A stretch of 64,000 nucleotides of DNA from Alkaliphilus peptidifermentans DSM 18978 (GTDB lineage: Bacteria; Bacillota; Clostridia; Peptostreptococcales; Natronincolaceae): assembly GCF_900101495.1 (NCBI RefSeq), contig NZ_FMUS01000028.1, forward strand, positions 1 through 64,000. The letters are read 5' to 3'. Below are positions 1 to 9,256 of the stretch, in pieces. The first letter of the stretch is position 1. Each line of letters starts with the position of its first letter. The notes beneath the pieces are model-generated. The model was not told where the DNA came from. It was given only the letters and a program-made list of their open reading frames with translations, and did not search any database. The position numbers and the translations under genes are program-made.

Positions 1-2
1 TA

Positions 3-251
3 GACCAATGGATGAGAAGACGCATAAGGATGATTTACTGGAAGCAGTGGAAGAAAATCAAAACGAAATTCACAAATCTAAAGAAGCTTGGTATCGCCGA
101 AGGCAAAGCTTGGGAATTTGCAAACACAAGAAAGAGCTACTGGCGAACAGCCAATAGCCCAATTCTAAATAAATCTCTTACTAACCAAAGGTTATCAGAC
201 CTAGGTTATCTATTCTTCTTTAATTACTATCAACAAGCATGTGTAAACTAA
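3..251 (+). CDS. ltrA: Group II intron maturase (LtrA-type), C-terminal fragment
   Basis: This is the last 82 codons of a group II intron-encoded reverse transcriptase/maturase; the rest lies before the window. The reading frame is open back to position 3. The tail carries the maturase-domain signatures WKQWKK, a KAWEFANTRKSYWR-like stretch and NSPILNKSLTN, which are typical of the X/GIIM domain that binds intron RNA during splicing. Directly after the stop lie intron domains V and VI, the expected order. Intactness of the full gene cannot be judged from here. Confidence 0.85.
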   Translation, partial: DQWMRRRIRMIYWKQWKKIKTKFTNLKKLGIAEGKAWEFANTRKSYWRTANSPILNKSLTNQRLSDLGYLFFFNYYQQACVN

Positions 252-252
252 A

Positions 253-330
253 GAACCGCCGTATACCGAACGGTACGTACGGTGGTGTGAGAGGTCGGTA
301 GATAAAATAATTATCTACCTCCTACTCGAT
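253..330 (+). mobile_element. Group II intron 3' end: domains V and VI
   Basis: Bases 253-290 match a bacterial group II intron domain V (GAACCGCCGTA, a short loop, then TACGTACGGTGG). A second hairpin at about 297-320 (GGTAGATAA paired with TTATCTACC) fits domain VI. The conserved ending CCTACTCGAT puts the intron boundary near 330. The element sits in the intergenic space upstream of proA, so it does not interrupt a gene visible here. Confidence 0.8.
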
Positions 331-492
331 TTTATATATTGAACTGAAGATTTTACTTATTTCTAGTAAGTATTATCGTTTTAATATGAATAACAAATTT
401 TATGCATTTATATATATTTATATAATTGCATGTATATACAAATATAGATATAATGAAAAGATATATTCATTTATTGAAAGGATGTTATAAAA

Positions 493-1734
493 GTGTCACA
501 GATAATTGAAATGTCAAAGAAACTAAAACATGCATCTTATGGGCTTTCAGAAGCCTCATCTAAGGATAAAAATGAAGCTTTACGTGAGGTTGCCTTAAGC
601 TTAGATCGTAATCGTAGCCATATCTTATCTCAAAATTCAAATGATATTAAAGCTGCTGAAGAAATAGGCATGAAGGAAAGTCTAATAGATAGACTTATGC
701 TAAATGATGAAAGAATTGATGGGATGATTAAGGGTATCCTTCAAATTGTTGAATTAGAGGATCCTATTTGGAGAAGCAACAAAGTATGGACATTGGAGAA
801 TGGACTTATAATAAACCGAATGACGGTTCCCTTAGGTGTAATTGGTATTATATATGAATCTAGACCAAATGTTACTGTAGACGCCTTCTCATTGGCTTTT
901 AAAAGTAGTAACTGTGTCATCTTAAGAGGCAGCTCAAGCGCACTTAATTCCAATATAGCTCTGGTTAAGGCAATAAAAGAGGGGTTGAAGAGGAGTAATA
1001 TCTCTGAGGATGTAATTTTCTTGATCGATGATGCAGATAGAAAACTAGTGAAGGAGATGCTGACCCTCAATGAATATATAGACGTTATTATTCCTCGGGG
1101 CGGTAATGATCTAATACGTTTTGTTATTGATAATGCAACTATTCCAACGATAGAAACTGGAGTTGGCAACTGTCATATATATGTCGATAATACCGGCAAA
1201 TTTGATATGGCTTTAAAGATAATTGAGAATGCTAAGGTTCAACGACCAGGAGTATGTAATGCATGTGAAAGCATATTAATTCATAAAGATATTGCATCAG
1301 ATTTTTTACCCTTACTCCATAAACTAATAGGTGATCGTGTAGAACTGAGGGGATGTGCAGAGACATTAGAATTGATTGATATTATGGAGGCTAATGAAGC
1401 TGATTGGTTTGAAGAGTACCTTGATTACAAGCTGGCAGTCAAAATCGTAAATAATATAGAGGAGGCTATTTCACACATAAATAAATATGGAACTAAACAT
1501 TCAGAGGCTATTATTACAGAAAACTACTCAAATGCAAATCTATTTCTTAGAAGGATAGATGCAGCTGCAGTATATGTTAATGCTTCAACTAGATTTACCG
1601 ACGGCAGTGAATTTGGTTTTGGTGGAGAAATTGGTATAAGTACCCAGAAGATCCATGCTCGAGGGCCTATGGGCTTGAATGAATTAGTAACTACAAAATA
1701 TACTATACTTGGTAATGGTCAATATAGAGAATAG
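493..1734 (+). CDS. proA: Gamma-glutamyl phosphate reductase (glutamate-5-semialdehyde dehydrogenase)
   Basis: ProA is the second enzyme of proline synthesis. It reduces glutamyl-5-phosphate to glutamate-5-semialdehyde with NADPH in the cytoplasm. The 413-residue length is normal for the family. The conserved GVIGIIYESRPN region is near residue 115 and the catalytic cysteine is in PGVCNA (about Cys255). The C-terminus has the FTDGSEFGFGGEIGIST and HARGPMG signatures. Translation starts at GTG 493, with an AAAGGATG Shine-Dalgarno just upstream. It leads a proA-proB-proC cluster with 9 bp to proB, so the genes are probably cotranscribed. No feedback leader or T-box was recognised in 331-492. 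Confidence 0.96.
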   Translation: MSQIIEMSKKLKHASYGLSEASSKDKNEALREVALSLDRNRSHILSQNSNDIKAAEEIGMKESLIDRLMLNDERIDGMIKGILQIVELEDPIWRSNKVWTLENGLIINRMTVPLGVIGIIYESRPNVTVDAFSLAFKSSNCVILRGSSSALNSNIALVKAIKEGLKRSNISEDVIFLIDDADRKLVKEMLTLNEYIDVIIPRGGNDLIRFVIDNATIPTIETGVGNCHIYVDNTGKFDMALKIIENAKVQRPGVCNACESILIHKDIASDFLPLLHKLIGDRVELRGCAETLELIDIMEANEADWFEEYLDYKLAVKIVNNIEEAISHINKYGTKHSEAIITENYSNANLFLRRIDAAAVYVNASTRFTDGSEFGFGGEIGISTQKIHARGPMGLNELVTTKYTILGNGQYRE

Positions 1735-1743
1735 AGGGGTAAA

Positions 1744-2538
1744 ATGATTTCAGAGATTATAAAAAAAAGCAAAAAAATAGTTATCAAAATTGGTAGTAAT
1801 ACTTTATCGAATGAAGATGGAACAATTAATAAGGAATTTTTAGAGCGATTATGCAGGCAAGTTGCCCTATTAGAAACAGAGGGCAAGCAGATAGTAATTG
1901 TAACTTCCGGTGCAAGAATATCAGGTATAGCAAAGATTAAAAAATGGTACCGCAAGGAGGATATGAACTACAAGCAAGCACTATGTGCTATAGGTCAAGT
2001 AGAACTAATGACCTCATATAGTTGTGCCTTTGAAGTTCATGGAATTCAGGTTGCTCAAATGCTATTAACCCGAGATGATTTTTGTGATAAAACAAGAACA
2101 TTAAACATGAGAAATACTTTATTTACACTAGTTGATGAGGGAGTTATTCCAATTATTAATGAGAATGATACTGTAAGTGTTGAAGAAATTAAAATTGGTG
2201 ATAATGATACCCTTGCTGCATTGACCACCAGTCTATGGAATGCTGACCTATTGATTTTGCTTAGTGATATTGATGGTATTTATAATAAAAATCCGAAGGA
2301 ATACCAAGATTCAATTTTAATAGAAAAGGTTATCAATATTGAAGAGCTCATTAAATCTATAGAAATTGGAAAACTAAGCTCATTTGGAACAGGTGGAATT
2401 GAAACAAAAATTGAAGCAGCAAAAATCGTAAATAAGTATGGTATACCAATGATATTAGCAAACGGGAAACGAGAAGAAATAATTTCCGATCTTATTGAGG
2501 GTAAAGTAAAGGCAACATTATTTAAACAAGAAAATTAA
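1744..2538 (+). CDS. proB: Glutamate 5-kinase, short form without PUA domain
   Basis: ProB phosphorylates glutamate to glutamyl-5-phosphate, the committed step of proline synthesis. The 264 residues hold only the amino-acid-kinase fold: IKIGSNTL near residue 15, the INENDTVS motif near 138 and a DIDGIYNKNP nucleotide-binding segment. The C-terminal PUA domain of longer enzymes such as E. coli's (about 367 residues) is absent. Short forms are known in clostridia, so this is not read as truncation. A GAGGGG Shine-Dalgarno lies between the proA stop and the ATG. Feedback by proline may differ from PUA-containing enzymes, but that is inference. Confidence 0.94.
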   Translation: MISEIIKKSKKIVIKIGSNTLSNEDGTINKEFLERLCRQVALLETEGKQIVIVTSGARISGIAKIKKWYRKEDMNYKQALCAIGQVELMTSYSCAFEVHGIQVAQMLLTRDDFCDKTRTLNMRNTLFTLVDEGVIPIINENDTVSVEEIKIGDNDTLAALTTSLWNADLLILLSDIDGIYNKNPKEYQDSILIEKVINIEELIKSIEIGKLSSFGTGGIETKIEAAKIVNKYGIPMILANGKREEIISDLIEGKVKATLFKQEN

Positions 2539-2569
2539 ATTTTATTTTAATGTAATGAGGTGATTAGGG

Positions 2570-3385
2570 ATGAATAGAAAAATTGGTTTTATAGGTGCAG
2601 GCAATGTTGCAACAACAATTATTGAAGGACTTATAGATACTTATCCGCAGGCCTGCAACAATGTATATATAAGTAATCGAAATAAAAACAAGGGCAGGAG
2701 TTTACAAAAAAAGCTCAATATAAATTTCTGTGAAAATAATGTAGATGTAATTAAAGCCTGCGAAGTTTTTTTTATTTGCGTTAAGCCTGATAATTACTTA
2801 GAGGTCTTAAAGGAAATAAAAAGCTTCATTTCAAAGGACAGCTTGATAATCTCAATTGCTGCTGGAATATCAATTGATTATATTCAAGGGATTTTAGGTA
2901 CATCCTTTAAAATTGTAAGGGCAATGCCTAACATTGCTGTTTCTGTGAGAACAGGAATGACAACCATCAGTGCTAATAATAATGTAACAGAAAAAGAGCT
3001 CAATTTAGTAATGGACATATTTAATAGTATTGGTTTAGCTGATGTTATTGATGAAGACCTTATAGATGTAGCTACAATAATAAGTAGCTGTAGTCCAGCA
3101 TTTGTAGCCATGTTTATTGAAGCCTTAGCAGATGGTGGAGTGCTTCAGGGTATGTCCCGTGACAAAGCATATAAATATGTTGCTCAATCTATGATGGGAA
3201 CTGCAAAAATGATTGTAGATTTAGAAAAGCACCCGGGTGAGCTGAAGGATTTAGTTTCTTCTCCTGCAGGCATTACAATAGAGGGAGTTTATAATTTAGA
3301 AAAGAACGGTTTTAGAAGCATTATAATGGAGGCAATCGAGGCATGCAATTTAAAGATTAAGTCATTAACAGATAGAAAAAAGTAA
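2570..3385 (+). CDS. proC: Pyrroline-5-carboxylate reductase
   Basis: ProC carries out the last step of proline synthesis, the NAD(P)H-dependent reduction of pyrroline-5-carboxylate. The N-terminus has the Rossmann motif GFIGAGNVA (residues 6-14). The family signature around VRAMPNIAVSVRTGMT and the C-terminal dimerisation region with SSPAGITIEG are present. Length (271) is normal. An AGGTGATTAGGG Shine-Dalgarno precedes the ATG and the gap to proB is 31 bp. With proA and proB this makes a complete glutamate-to-proline route. Confidence 0.95.
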   Translation: MNRKIGFIGAGNVATTIIEGLIDTYPQACNNVYISNRNKNKGRSLQKKLNINFCENNVDVIKACEVFFICVKPDNYLEVLKEIKSFISKDSLIISIAAGISIDYIQGILGTSFKIVRAMPNIAVSVRTGMTTISANNNVTEKELNLVMDIFNSIGLADVIDEDLIDVATIISSCSPAFVAMFIEALADGGVLQGMSRDKAYKYVAQSMMGTAKMIVDLEKHPGELKDLVSSPAGITIEGVYNLEKNGFRSIIMEAIEACNLKIKSLTDRKK

Positions 3386-3419
3386 AATTATATATCAATC
3401 TACAATTAAAAAAAACCAG

Positions 3420-3476
3420 TAAAAAGCCATTAGATTTACTTCTTATTTTATTAGAGGAGTATTTCTAATGGCTTTA
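3420..3476 (+). terminator. Hairpin after proC, possible terminator
   Basis: An inverted repeat TAAAGCCATTAGA / TCTAATGGCTTTA with a roughly 30-base loop lies 35 bp after proC. It is not followed by a clean T tract, so it may be a weak terminator or an mRNA 3'-end stabiliser. Confidence 0.4.
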
Positions 3477-3775
3477 TTAATATTAAAGAATGTTTTTCTA
3501 AATATATATTTATCATTTTATGTAGAATTATACATAAATATGTAGGTAACAAAGTGTTGCGTATTTAAAATGAAAATTGTCGAATTGGATAATTATGACT
3601 TACTGTATCTATTATTTAACAGTATATTAGACAAATTTTAAGTACATTTTTCTATATTGTCGAATAAGTAAAAAGCTTATAGGTTGCTGCCTATGTAGTG
3701 GAGGTTTTATTTAGTAGGTTTATTTAACACTGGACTAAAATTTGAAAAATAATATTAGTTAAAAAAGATTGTTAA
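3477..3775. other. AT-rich intergenic region with two Spo0A-box-like sites
   Basis: No gene is seen between the proC hairpin and the permease remnant. Two matches to the core Spo0A box TGTCGAA lie at 3578-3584 and 3658-3664, 80 bp apart and in the same orientation. Given base composition, single matches of this length are expected a few times per window by chance, so this is only suggestive. The region is where the 5' three quarters of the permease gene should have been. Confidence 0.3.
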
Positions 3776-4195
3776 AAAGTAAATATAGAATTTTCTGAAT
3801 ATATCTTGATATATTGCTTGTTATGTATATCAATATCAGCAGGAGATTTATTTCAAGGAGTTTGGCCTTTATTCTCGCCATTTATAGGAATAATTGGAGC
3901 CTTTATGTCAGGAAGTAATACAACCTCAAATGTTTTGTTCTCTGGTTTTCAATATGGAGTTGCAGACCAACTAGGTATATCTAAAATTATTATTGTTGGC
4001 TTACAGGTAGTAGGTGGCGCTGCAGGAAATATGATTTGTGTTCATAATGTAGTTGCAGCCTTTACAACTGTTGGTGTATTGGGTAAGGAAGGAAGAGTTA
4101 TACGTACCAATGCGATACCTGCCTTAATATATGCAATTTCTGTAGGAGTATTTGCATATATATCTGTTTATTTCTTATTCCCAACATTGTTTTAG
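3776..4195 (+). pseudogene. Lactate permease (LctP/LldP family) remnant, C-terminal quarter only
   Basis: About 130 residues match the C-terminus of L-lactate permeases. The conserved segment FSPFIGIIGAFMSGSNTTSN is followed by QVVGGAAGNMI and STVG-like GVLGKEGRVIR, then a final transmembrane helix. Intact LctP proteins have about 500-560 residues, so roughly three quarters is missing. The frame opens at 3776 after a stop with no ATG, and the only usable start is TTG 3806 without a good ribosome site. The strong terminator after it is retained. The position, just before a lactate-type regulator and Etf-dehydrogenase operon, is where a working permease would normally be. I read it as a decayed gene. 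Confidence 0.8.
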
Positions 4196-4216
4196 TTCTT
4201 TAAGTAAATAGTATAG

Positions 4217-4251
4217 AAAGAGGTATCTGCATAAGCATATACCTCTTTTTT
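4217..4251 (+). terminator. Rho-independent terminator after the permease remnant
   Basis: Stem AAAGAGGTAT / ATACCTCTTT with a 12-base loop, followed by a run of T. It separates the permease remnant from the GntR gene. Confidence 0.85.
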
Positions 4252-4480
4252 GATTATATTTCACCCTTGTAGTTATAATTTACAAAAAATAATATATTAC
4301 TTAAAATATAAGACATTTTTGATGAAAAAATGCTATTTTATGTTATAATTTTAATAATGGATTAATATAATGTGGACTAGAAAATCTCCGTTTCTTTGTC
4401 TCGGCAGTAGTTCATATAGTAATTCTATATAAAAGCAGTAATAATGAGTTATAGTAATTCATGAATTAAGGGGTGAAAGT
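4252..4480. other. Upstream region of the GntR regulator gene
   Basis: No gene is seen. A small inverted repeat ATATAG-TAATT-CTATAT lies near 4415-4431. No TGGTNNNACCA operator was found here, in contrast to the etfB promoter. Confidence 0.3.
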
Positions 4481-5188
4481 ATGTTTGTACCAGTAAAAAG
4501 CACAAAGGTATATGAACACGTTATAAAGCAAATCCAAAACATGATTGCCAATGGGGAACTAAAAAGAGGAGATAAATTACCTTCAGAAAGACAACTGGCT
4601 GAGCAACTAATGGTTAGTAGAACATCTGTCAGAGAAGCCCTTAGGGCCCTTCAAATTATTGGGCTTATCGAAGTTAGACAGGGTGACGGAAACTTTATAA
4701 AAGATAGCTTCGATAAATGTTTATTTGAACCGCTTTCAGTAATTTTTATGCTAAATGAAAGTCGACCTGAAGAAATAGTTGATTTAAGAAGAATTATTGA
4801 AATGGAAACAGCAGCATTGGCAGCCAAAAGGATTACAGATGATGAAATTATAATACTTGGCAATTTGATTAAGCAATTAAAGGAATATGGTGATTTAGAT
4901 GATGAAAAAAATAGTGTTAAGGTCGATAAAGAATTTCACTATATGATTGCTCAAGCTGCAAAGAATTATCTGCTTATGAGTATTTTAAATGTAATTTCAG
5001 CATTAATGGATGATTTTATTGAAGATGCTAGAGGCATAATTTTAATAAATCAAAAAAATAAAGCTGTATTATTAGAACAGCATGAAAATATATTTAAAGC
5101 TATAGCCAATAGAGATCCTAAGGCAGCTTCTGAAGCCATGAATGAGCATATTAATCTTATAATTCATGAGTATCTTGGTAAAATTTAA
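4481..5188 (+). CDS. GntR-family transcriptional regulator, FadR/FCD subfamily (lactate regulator LldR-like)
   Basis: The 235-residue protein has a winged-helix GntR DNA-binding domain at about residues 8-75 (KLPSERQLAEQLMVSRTSVREALRALQ). A C-terminal FCD ligand-binding domain follows (about 95-225), with the acidic and histidine residues expected for metal and carboxylate binding. It sits just upstream of an EtfB-EtfA-dehydrogenase operon whose leader holds two perfect TGGTNNNACCA sites, the operator type of this subfamily. I infer a lactate- or hydroxyacid-responsive repressor of that operon. FCD regulators of glycolate, pyruvate or fatty acid genes look alike, so the ligand is not proven. 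The gene ends in its own strong terminator. Confidence 0.88.
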   Translation: MFVPVKSTKVYEHVIKQIQNMIANGELKRGDKLPSERQLAEQLMVSRTSVREALRALQIIGLIEVRQGDGNFIKDSFDKCLFEPLSVIFMLNESRPEEIVDLRRIIEMETAALAAKRITDDEIIILGNLIKQLKEYGDLDDEKNSVKVDKEFHYMIAQAAKNYLLMSILNVISALMDDFIEDARGIILINQKNKAVLLEQHENIFKAIANRDPKAASEAMNEHINLIIHEYLGKI

Positions 5189-5225
5189 TATTTTCTCAGG
5201 ATAACATTATAATTTATATAATCAT

Positions 5226-5281
5226 AACCCCAGCAACAGTACACATATCTGTAAAGTATGGTGTTGCTGGGGTTGTTTTTT
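5226..5281 (+). terminator. Rho-independent terminator after the GntR gene
   Basis: A 12-bp perfect stem (AACCCCAGCAAC / GTTGCTGGGGTT) with a 25-base loop and a TTTTTT tail. Confidence 0.92.
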
Positions 5282-5403
5282 CTACTTTAAATTACTTATT
5301 AACAAAAAATTTCTACAAAAGCGCCAGTAATAGATATTAATCCTGTTAAAAAAAAATTAAATATTGTAATGTTTTAAAAATTGTGATAATTTATAAATAT
5401 AAC

Positions 5404-5414
5404 TGGTAAGACCA
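5404..5414. promoter_or_regulatory. FCD/GntR operator 1 (TGGTAAGACCA)
   Basis: Perfect match to the TGGTNNNACCA palindrome bound by FadR/LldR-type GntR regulators. It lies 157 bp upstream of the etfB start. The presumed regulator gene is immediately upstream. Confidence 0.7.
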
Positions 5415-5534
5415 TATTACCACATTGCCATTAGTAATGTTAAACTTATGGAATCCAATTTTTAAGTGACCAGTATTATATACCTACTGATTTGAAATAC
5501 CCATTAAAATTCAGATTTTTATTTATGGCGAAAA

Positions 5535-5545
5535 TGGTAGTACCA
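5535..5545. promoter_or_regulatory. FCD/GntR operator 2 (TGGTAGTACCA)
   Basis: Second perfect TGGTNNNACCA site, only 13 bp before the GAGGG ribosome-binding site of etfB. The two sites are centred 131 bp apart, resembling the paired operators that flank the E. coli lld promoter. Repression by looping or by blocking transcription is inferred. Confidence 0.7.
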
Positions 5546-5570
5546 TAATACCTATAATAGGAGGGAAACT

Positions 5571-6356
5571 ATGGAAATAACTGTATGTATTAAACAAGTA
5601 CCAGGAACAACTGAAGTAAAAGTAGATGAAAGAGGAAACTTAATTCGCGACGGAATTGATTCAAAAATGAATCCCTATGATCTATATGCTGTTGAAACTG
5701 CATTAAAGATTAAAGAAAAGAGTGGAGCAACGGTAAACGTTATCACAATGGGACCACCACAGTCGGAGGCAGTAATACGAGAAGCTTTTATGATGGGTGT
5801 GGACGAAGGATACCTTTTAACAGATAGGAAATTTGCTGGAGCAGATGTTTTAGCAACATCCTATACACTATCTCAAGGGATTATGAAGACAGGTAAACCA
5901 CAGCTAATCATATGTGGAAAGCAAACAACTGATGGTGACACAGCTCAAGTAGGACCTGAAATGGCAGAATACATGGGTATACCCCATGTGGCAAACGTAA
6001 AGAAGATACTTGAAGTAAAAGAAAACTCAATCTTGGTAGAGATGGATATGCCTACAACTTTAGAAACTGTAGAAATACAATTTCCATGTCTGATCACAGT
6101 TGAGAAAGGAATATTTCAACCAAGATTACCATCATATAAGCGAAAAAAAGAAACAAAGGATAAGCTTATCACGTACTTTAGTCTAAAGGATTTTGATGAT
6201 AGAGATGATAAAAACTATGGAATAAACGGTTCACCGACACAGGTAGAAAGAATTTTCCCACCAGAATCTAATACTGATAAGGAAACATGGACAGGCTCAG
6301 GAGAAGAGCTGGGTAATAAGCTATTTGAAAAATTAGCGGAATTAAAGTTCATATAA
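5571..6356 (+). CDS. etfB: Electron transfer flavoprotein beta subunit (LctB-like)
   Basis: EtfB pairs with EtfA to carry FAD and AMP/FAD and pass electrons. The 261-residue protein begins with ITVCIKQVPGT and carries the ETF-beta core, including CGKQTTDGDTAQVGPEMAEY at about 110-130 and the DMPTTLETVEIQFPCLITVEK region. Gap to etfA is 30 bp and a GGAGGG ribosome site is present for both. With the ferredoxin-bearing EtfA and an FAD dehydrogenase downstream, the arrangement matches the electron-bifurcating lactate dehydrogenase LctBCD described in Acetobacterium woodii. Bifurcation here is inferred from that architecture. Confidence 0.93.
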   Translation: MEITVCIKQVPGTTEVKVDERGNLIRDGIDSKMNPYDLYAVETALKIKEKSGATVNVITMGPPQSEAVIREAFMMGVDEGYLLTDRKFAGADVLATSYTLSQGIMKTGKPQLIICGKQTTDGDTAQVGPEMAEYMGIPHVANVKKILEVKENSILVEMDMPTTLETVEIQFPCLITVEKGIFQPRLPSYKRKKETKDKLITYFSLKDFDDRDDKNYGINGSPTQVERIFPPESNTDKETWTGSGEELGNKLFEKLAELKFI

Positions 6357-6386
6357 CAAGTACTCTAAGGAATAAGGAGGGAGTTT

Positions 6387-7568
6387 ATGTCAGGTATAGT
6401 TGTAAATCAAGATAAAATTAAAGATGTAGATTTAGCCATAGGTTTATGTCCATTTAGTGCTATTGAAGTTAAAAATGGGGTAGTGGAAATTAATGCGGCC
6501 TGTAAAATGTGCATGATATGTGTAAAAAAGGGTCCGGAAGGTGCTTTTATCTTTCAAGAAGATGAAAAACTTGAAGTAGATAAAAATTTATGGAATGGTA
6601 TTGCAGTATACGTGGATCACTTAGATGGAGATATTCATCCGGTAACCTTCGAATTAATTGGTAAGGCTAGAGAATTAGCTGCAAAAATAAAGCATCCTGT
6701 TTACGCAGTATTTATTGGAGATAACATCAAAGAAAAGGCTGAAGACTTACTACACTATGGCATTGATGAAGTTTTTGTATATGACAATGTGGAGCTAAAG
6801 GATTTTAGAATTGAACCTTATACTGCAGCTTTTGAGAATTTTATTGAAAAAGTAAAGCCGTCAACAGTTTTAGTCGGAGCTACTACTCTGGGTAGATCTT
6901 TAGCGCCAAGGGTTGCTGCAAGATTCAAAACTGGTTTAACAGCTGATTGTACAATTCTTGATGTTAAAGAAAACACAGACTTAGTACAGATCAGACCCGC
7001 CTTTGGTGGTAATATTATGGCACAGATAATAACACCTAATCACAGACCACAATTTGCCACTGTAAGATATAAGATATTCAATTCTCCGGAAAGAAATGGA
7101 ACAGGCAATGGCAAAGTTTCTATTTGTGAAATATCTCAAGAAAAATTATATTCAAGTATTAATGTATTAAGAAAAAGTCAAAAAGAATTGGAAGAAAATA
7201 TTTCTGATGCTGAAGTAATAATTGTAGCAGGAAGAGGAATTAAAAAAGAAAAGGACCTTGAAATGATTAATGAGCTTGCAGAAGCTATTGGAGCACAGGT
7301 AGCATGTACTCGACCTCTTATTGAAGCAGGCTGGGGAGATCCTAGAAAACAAATAGGGCTAAGCGGCAGAACAGTTAGACCTAAATTGATCATTACTTGT
7401 GGTGTTTCAGGTTCGGTACAGTTTAAGGCTGGTATGAATAATTCCGATGTAATAGTTGCAATTGATGAGGATCCAAAAGCACCTATCTTCGATGTTGCTC
7501 ACTATGGTATCGTAGGTGATATCTATCAAATAATTCCGAGTTTATTGGAAAAAATCAAAACAAAGTAG
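6387..7568 (+). CDS. etfA: Electron transfer flavoprotein alpha subunit with N-terminal [4Fe-4S] domain (LctC-like)
   Basis: EtfA of 393 residues, longer than the roughly 320 of simple EtfA. The extra N-terminus is a half-ferredoxin domain with Cys21 (LCPFSAI) and Cys39, Cys42 and Cys45 (CKMCMIC), enough for one [4Fe-4S] cluster. The ETF-alpha nucleotide domain follows, then the C-terminal FAD-binding domain with [24 protein letters not shown] and [21 protein letters not shown]. The same layout is known for LctC of the electron-confurcating lactate dehydrogenase. The cluster would link ferredoxin to the flavins. The stop lies 11 bp before the dehydrogenase start. Confidence 0.93.
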   Translation: MSGIVVNQDKIKDVDLAIGLCPFSAIEVKNGVVEINAACKMCMICVKKGPEGAFIFQEDEKLEVDKNLWNGIAVYVDHLDGDIHPVTFELIGKARELAAKIKHPVYAVFIGDNIKEKAEDLLHYGIDEVFVYDNVELKDFRIEPYTAAFENFIEKVKPSTVLVGATTLGRSLAPRVAARFKTGLTADCTILDVKENTDLVQIRPAFGGNIMAQIITPNHRPQFATVRYKIFNSPERNGTGNGKVSICEISQEKLYSSINVLRKSQKELEENISDAEVIIVAGRGIKKEKDLEMINELAEAIGAQVACTRPLIEAGWGDPRKQIGLSGRTVRPKLIITCGVSGSVQFKAGMNNSDVIVAIDEDPKAPIFDVAHYGIVGDIYQIIPSLLEKIKTK

Positions 7569-7579
7569 AGGTGATTGAG

Positions 7580-8977
7580 ATGAAATATAAAAAAATTGAT
7601 GAGAAGGATATACAGTTCTTAATCTCAGCATTAGGTGAAGATAGAGTGTTTGTGGGGGGAAATATTAATGAAGATTTTAGTCACGATGAGCTGGCAAGTG
7701 TAAAAAGAATGCCAGATGCTTTAATCGAAGTTAAAACTACTGATGAGGTTTCGAAGGTAATGAAGTATGCATTTGATAATAATATTCCTGTTACACCAAG
7801 AGGACAGGGTACTGGACTTGTTGGTGGAGCTGTTTCTTTACATGGTGGCATTATGATGAATATGAGTAAAATGAATAAAATACTAGAGTTGGATGAAGAA
7901 AATCTAACATTAACTGTGGAACCTGGAGTATTGTTGATGGAGATAAGTAAGTATGTTGAATCCCATGATCTATTTTATCCTCCAGACCCAGGAGAAAAGA
8001 GTGCTACAATTGCAGGAAACATTAATACAAATGCAGGTGGTATGAGAGCTGTTAAGTATGGTGTAACCCGTGATTACGTTAGGGGTTTAGAAGTTGTACT
8101 TCCAAATGGGGAAGTACTGGAAATCGGTGGAAAGATTGTAAAGAACAGTTCTGGATATAGTTTGAAGGATCTAATAGTTGGTTCAGAAGGAACTCTGGGA
8201 ATTGTAACAAAGGCTATTTTAAGATTAATACCACTTCCTAAAAAGACAATTAGTTTATTGGTACCATTCAATTCTTTAGAGGAAGCCATCGAAACTGTAC
8301 CAAAGGTTATTAAGTCAAAATCAACTCCAACTGCAGTTGAGTATATGGTTCGTGATACTATCCTATCTGCAGAAGAATTTTTAGGTAAACCATTCCCTGA
8401 TAAATCTTCAGACGCTTATTTATTGCTATCCTTCGATGGGAACTCTAAAGAGGATATTGAGAAGGCTTATGAAAGCGTTGCAGAAATTTGTTTAGAGTCT
8501 GGTGCATTAGATGTTTATATATCTGAAACCCAAGAAAGACATGAGGCTATTTGGTCAGCTAGGGGTGCCTTCCTGGAAGCTATTAAGGCTTCTACAACAG
8601 AAATGGATGAGTGCGATGTAGTTGTACCAAGAAATAAGATCGCAGAGTTTGTTAAATACTCCAACGAGCTTCAAAAAGAGTTTGATATAAGAATAAAATC
8701 ATTCGGCCATGCAGGTGATGGTAACCTTCATATCTACGTGTTAAGGGATGAACTTTCACAAGAAGCTTGGGAAAAGAAGCTAGGGGATGTATTTGATAGA
8801 ATGTACGGAAGAGCTCGAGAGCTTAATGGCCAGGTATCTGGTGAGCATGGTATTGGAATTGCAAAGATGGAGTATTTAAAACAATCCTTTTCAGATGAGC
8901 ATTTGAACATACTGAGGGGAATTAAGACTACCTTTGATCCTAAAGGAGTACTAAATCCTGGAAAGGTTATAGTATAG
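7580..8977 (+). CDS. FAD-binding D-lactate/glycolate-type dehydrogenase (GlcD family, LctD-like)
   Basis: FAD-linked 2-hydroxyacid dehydrogenase of 465 residues. An FAD_binding_4 (PCMH) domain lies at about 40-215, with [13 protein letters not shown] and [19 protein letters not shown]. An FAD-oxidase C-terminal domain follows, with the conserved HAGDGNLH and [10 protein letters not shown] motifs. The ATG at 7580 is preferred over GTG 7571 because the GTG is part of the GAGGTGAT Shine-Dalgarno. As third gene of the EtfB-EtfA operon it most likely oxidises lactate to pyruvate and passes electrons to Etf. Glycolate or 2-hydroxyglutarate cannot be excluded. A terminator follows. Confidence 0.9.
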   Translation: MKYKKIDEKDIQFLISALGEDRVFVGGNINEDFSHDELASVKRMPDALIEVKTTDEVSKVMKYAFDNNIPVTPRGQGTGLVGGAVSLHGGIMMNMSKMNKILELDEENLTLTVEPGVLLMEISKYVESHDLFYPPDPGEKSATIAGNINTNAGGMRAVKYGVTRDYVRGLEVVLPNGEVLEIGGKIVKNSSGYSLKDLIVGSEGTLGIVTKAILRLIPLPKKTISLLVPFNSLEEAIETVPKVIKSKSTPTAVEYMVRDTILSAEEFLGKPFPDKSSDAYLLLSFDGNSKEDIEKAYESVAEICLESGALDVYISETQERHEAIWSARGAFLEAIKASTTEMDECDVVVPRNKIAEFVKYSNELQKEFDIRIKSFGHAGDGNLHIYVLRDELSQEAWEKKLGDVFDRMYGRARELNGQVSGEHGIGIAKMEYLKQSFSDEHLNILRGIKTTFDPKGVLNPGKVIV

Positions 8978-9006
8978 AGAAACATTTTAAGATAATATTA
9001 TTATTT

Positions 9007-9045
9007 AAGAAGTCCATTTTATTCTGAAATGTGCTTCTTTTTTTT
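9007..9045 (+). terminator. Terminator of the Etf-dehydrogenase operon
   Basis: Stem AAGAAGTCCATTT / AAATGTGCTTCTT (two mismatches) with a short loop, followed by eight or more T. Confidence 0.88.
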
Positions 9046-9177
9046 GCATAAAAACCCATGATAGAATAAATAACATAAATTATTTATTATAAAATATTAG
9101 AGTAAAAAAATATTATAAGTAAAAGATTGAAAAATCAGAATTAATATTAAGCAGTTTTGAAGGATAAGGTTTTATTT

Positions 9178-9184
9178 TGTCGAA
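9178..9184 (+). promoter_or_regulatory. Spo0A-box-like site upstream of the Dph6-like gene
   Basis: TTTTGTCGAATAG contains the core TGTCGAA, 73 bp before the next start codon. It is a single site, so chance is a real alternative. Confidence 0.25.
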
Positions 9185-9256
9185 TAGATTAATTATAATG
9201 GTTTTTGAAAATAAAAGATTTAAAATTTAAATTTCATTTTAGGAAGGTGAAGGGTT

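Noticed and set aside
741-1169. Minus-strand frame of 142 codons inside proA
   Set aside because: Antisense shadow of proA with no ribosome site or recognisable domain.
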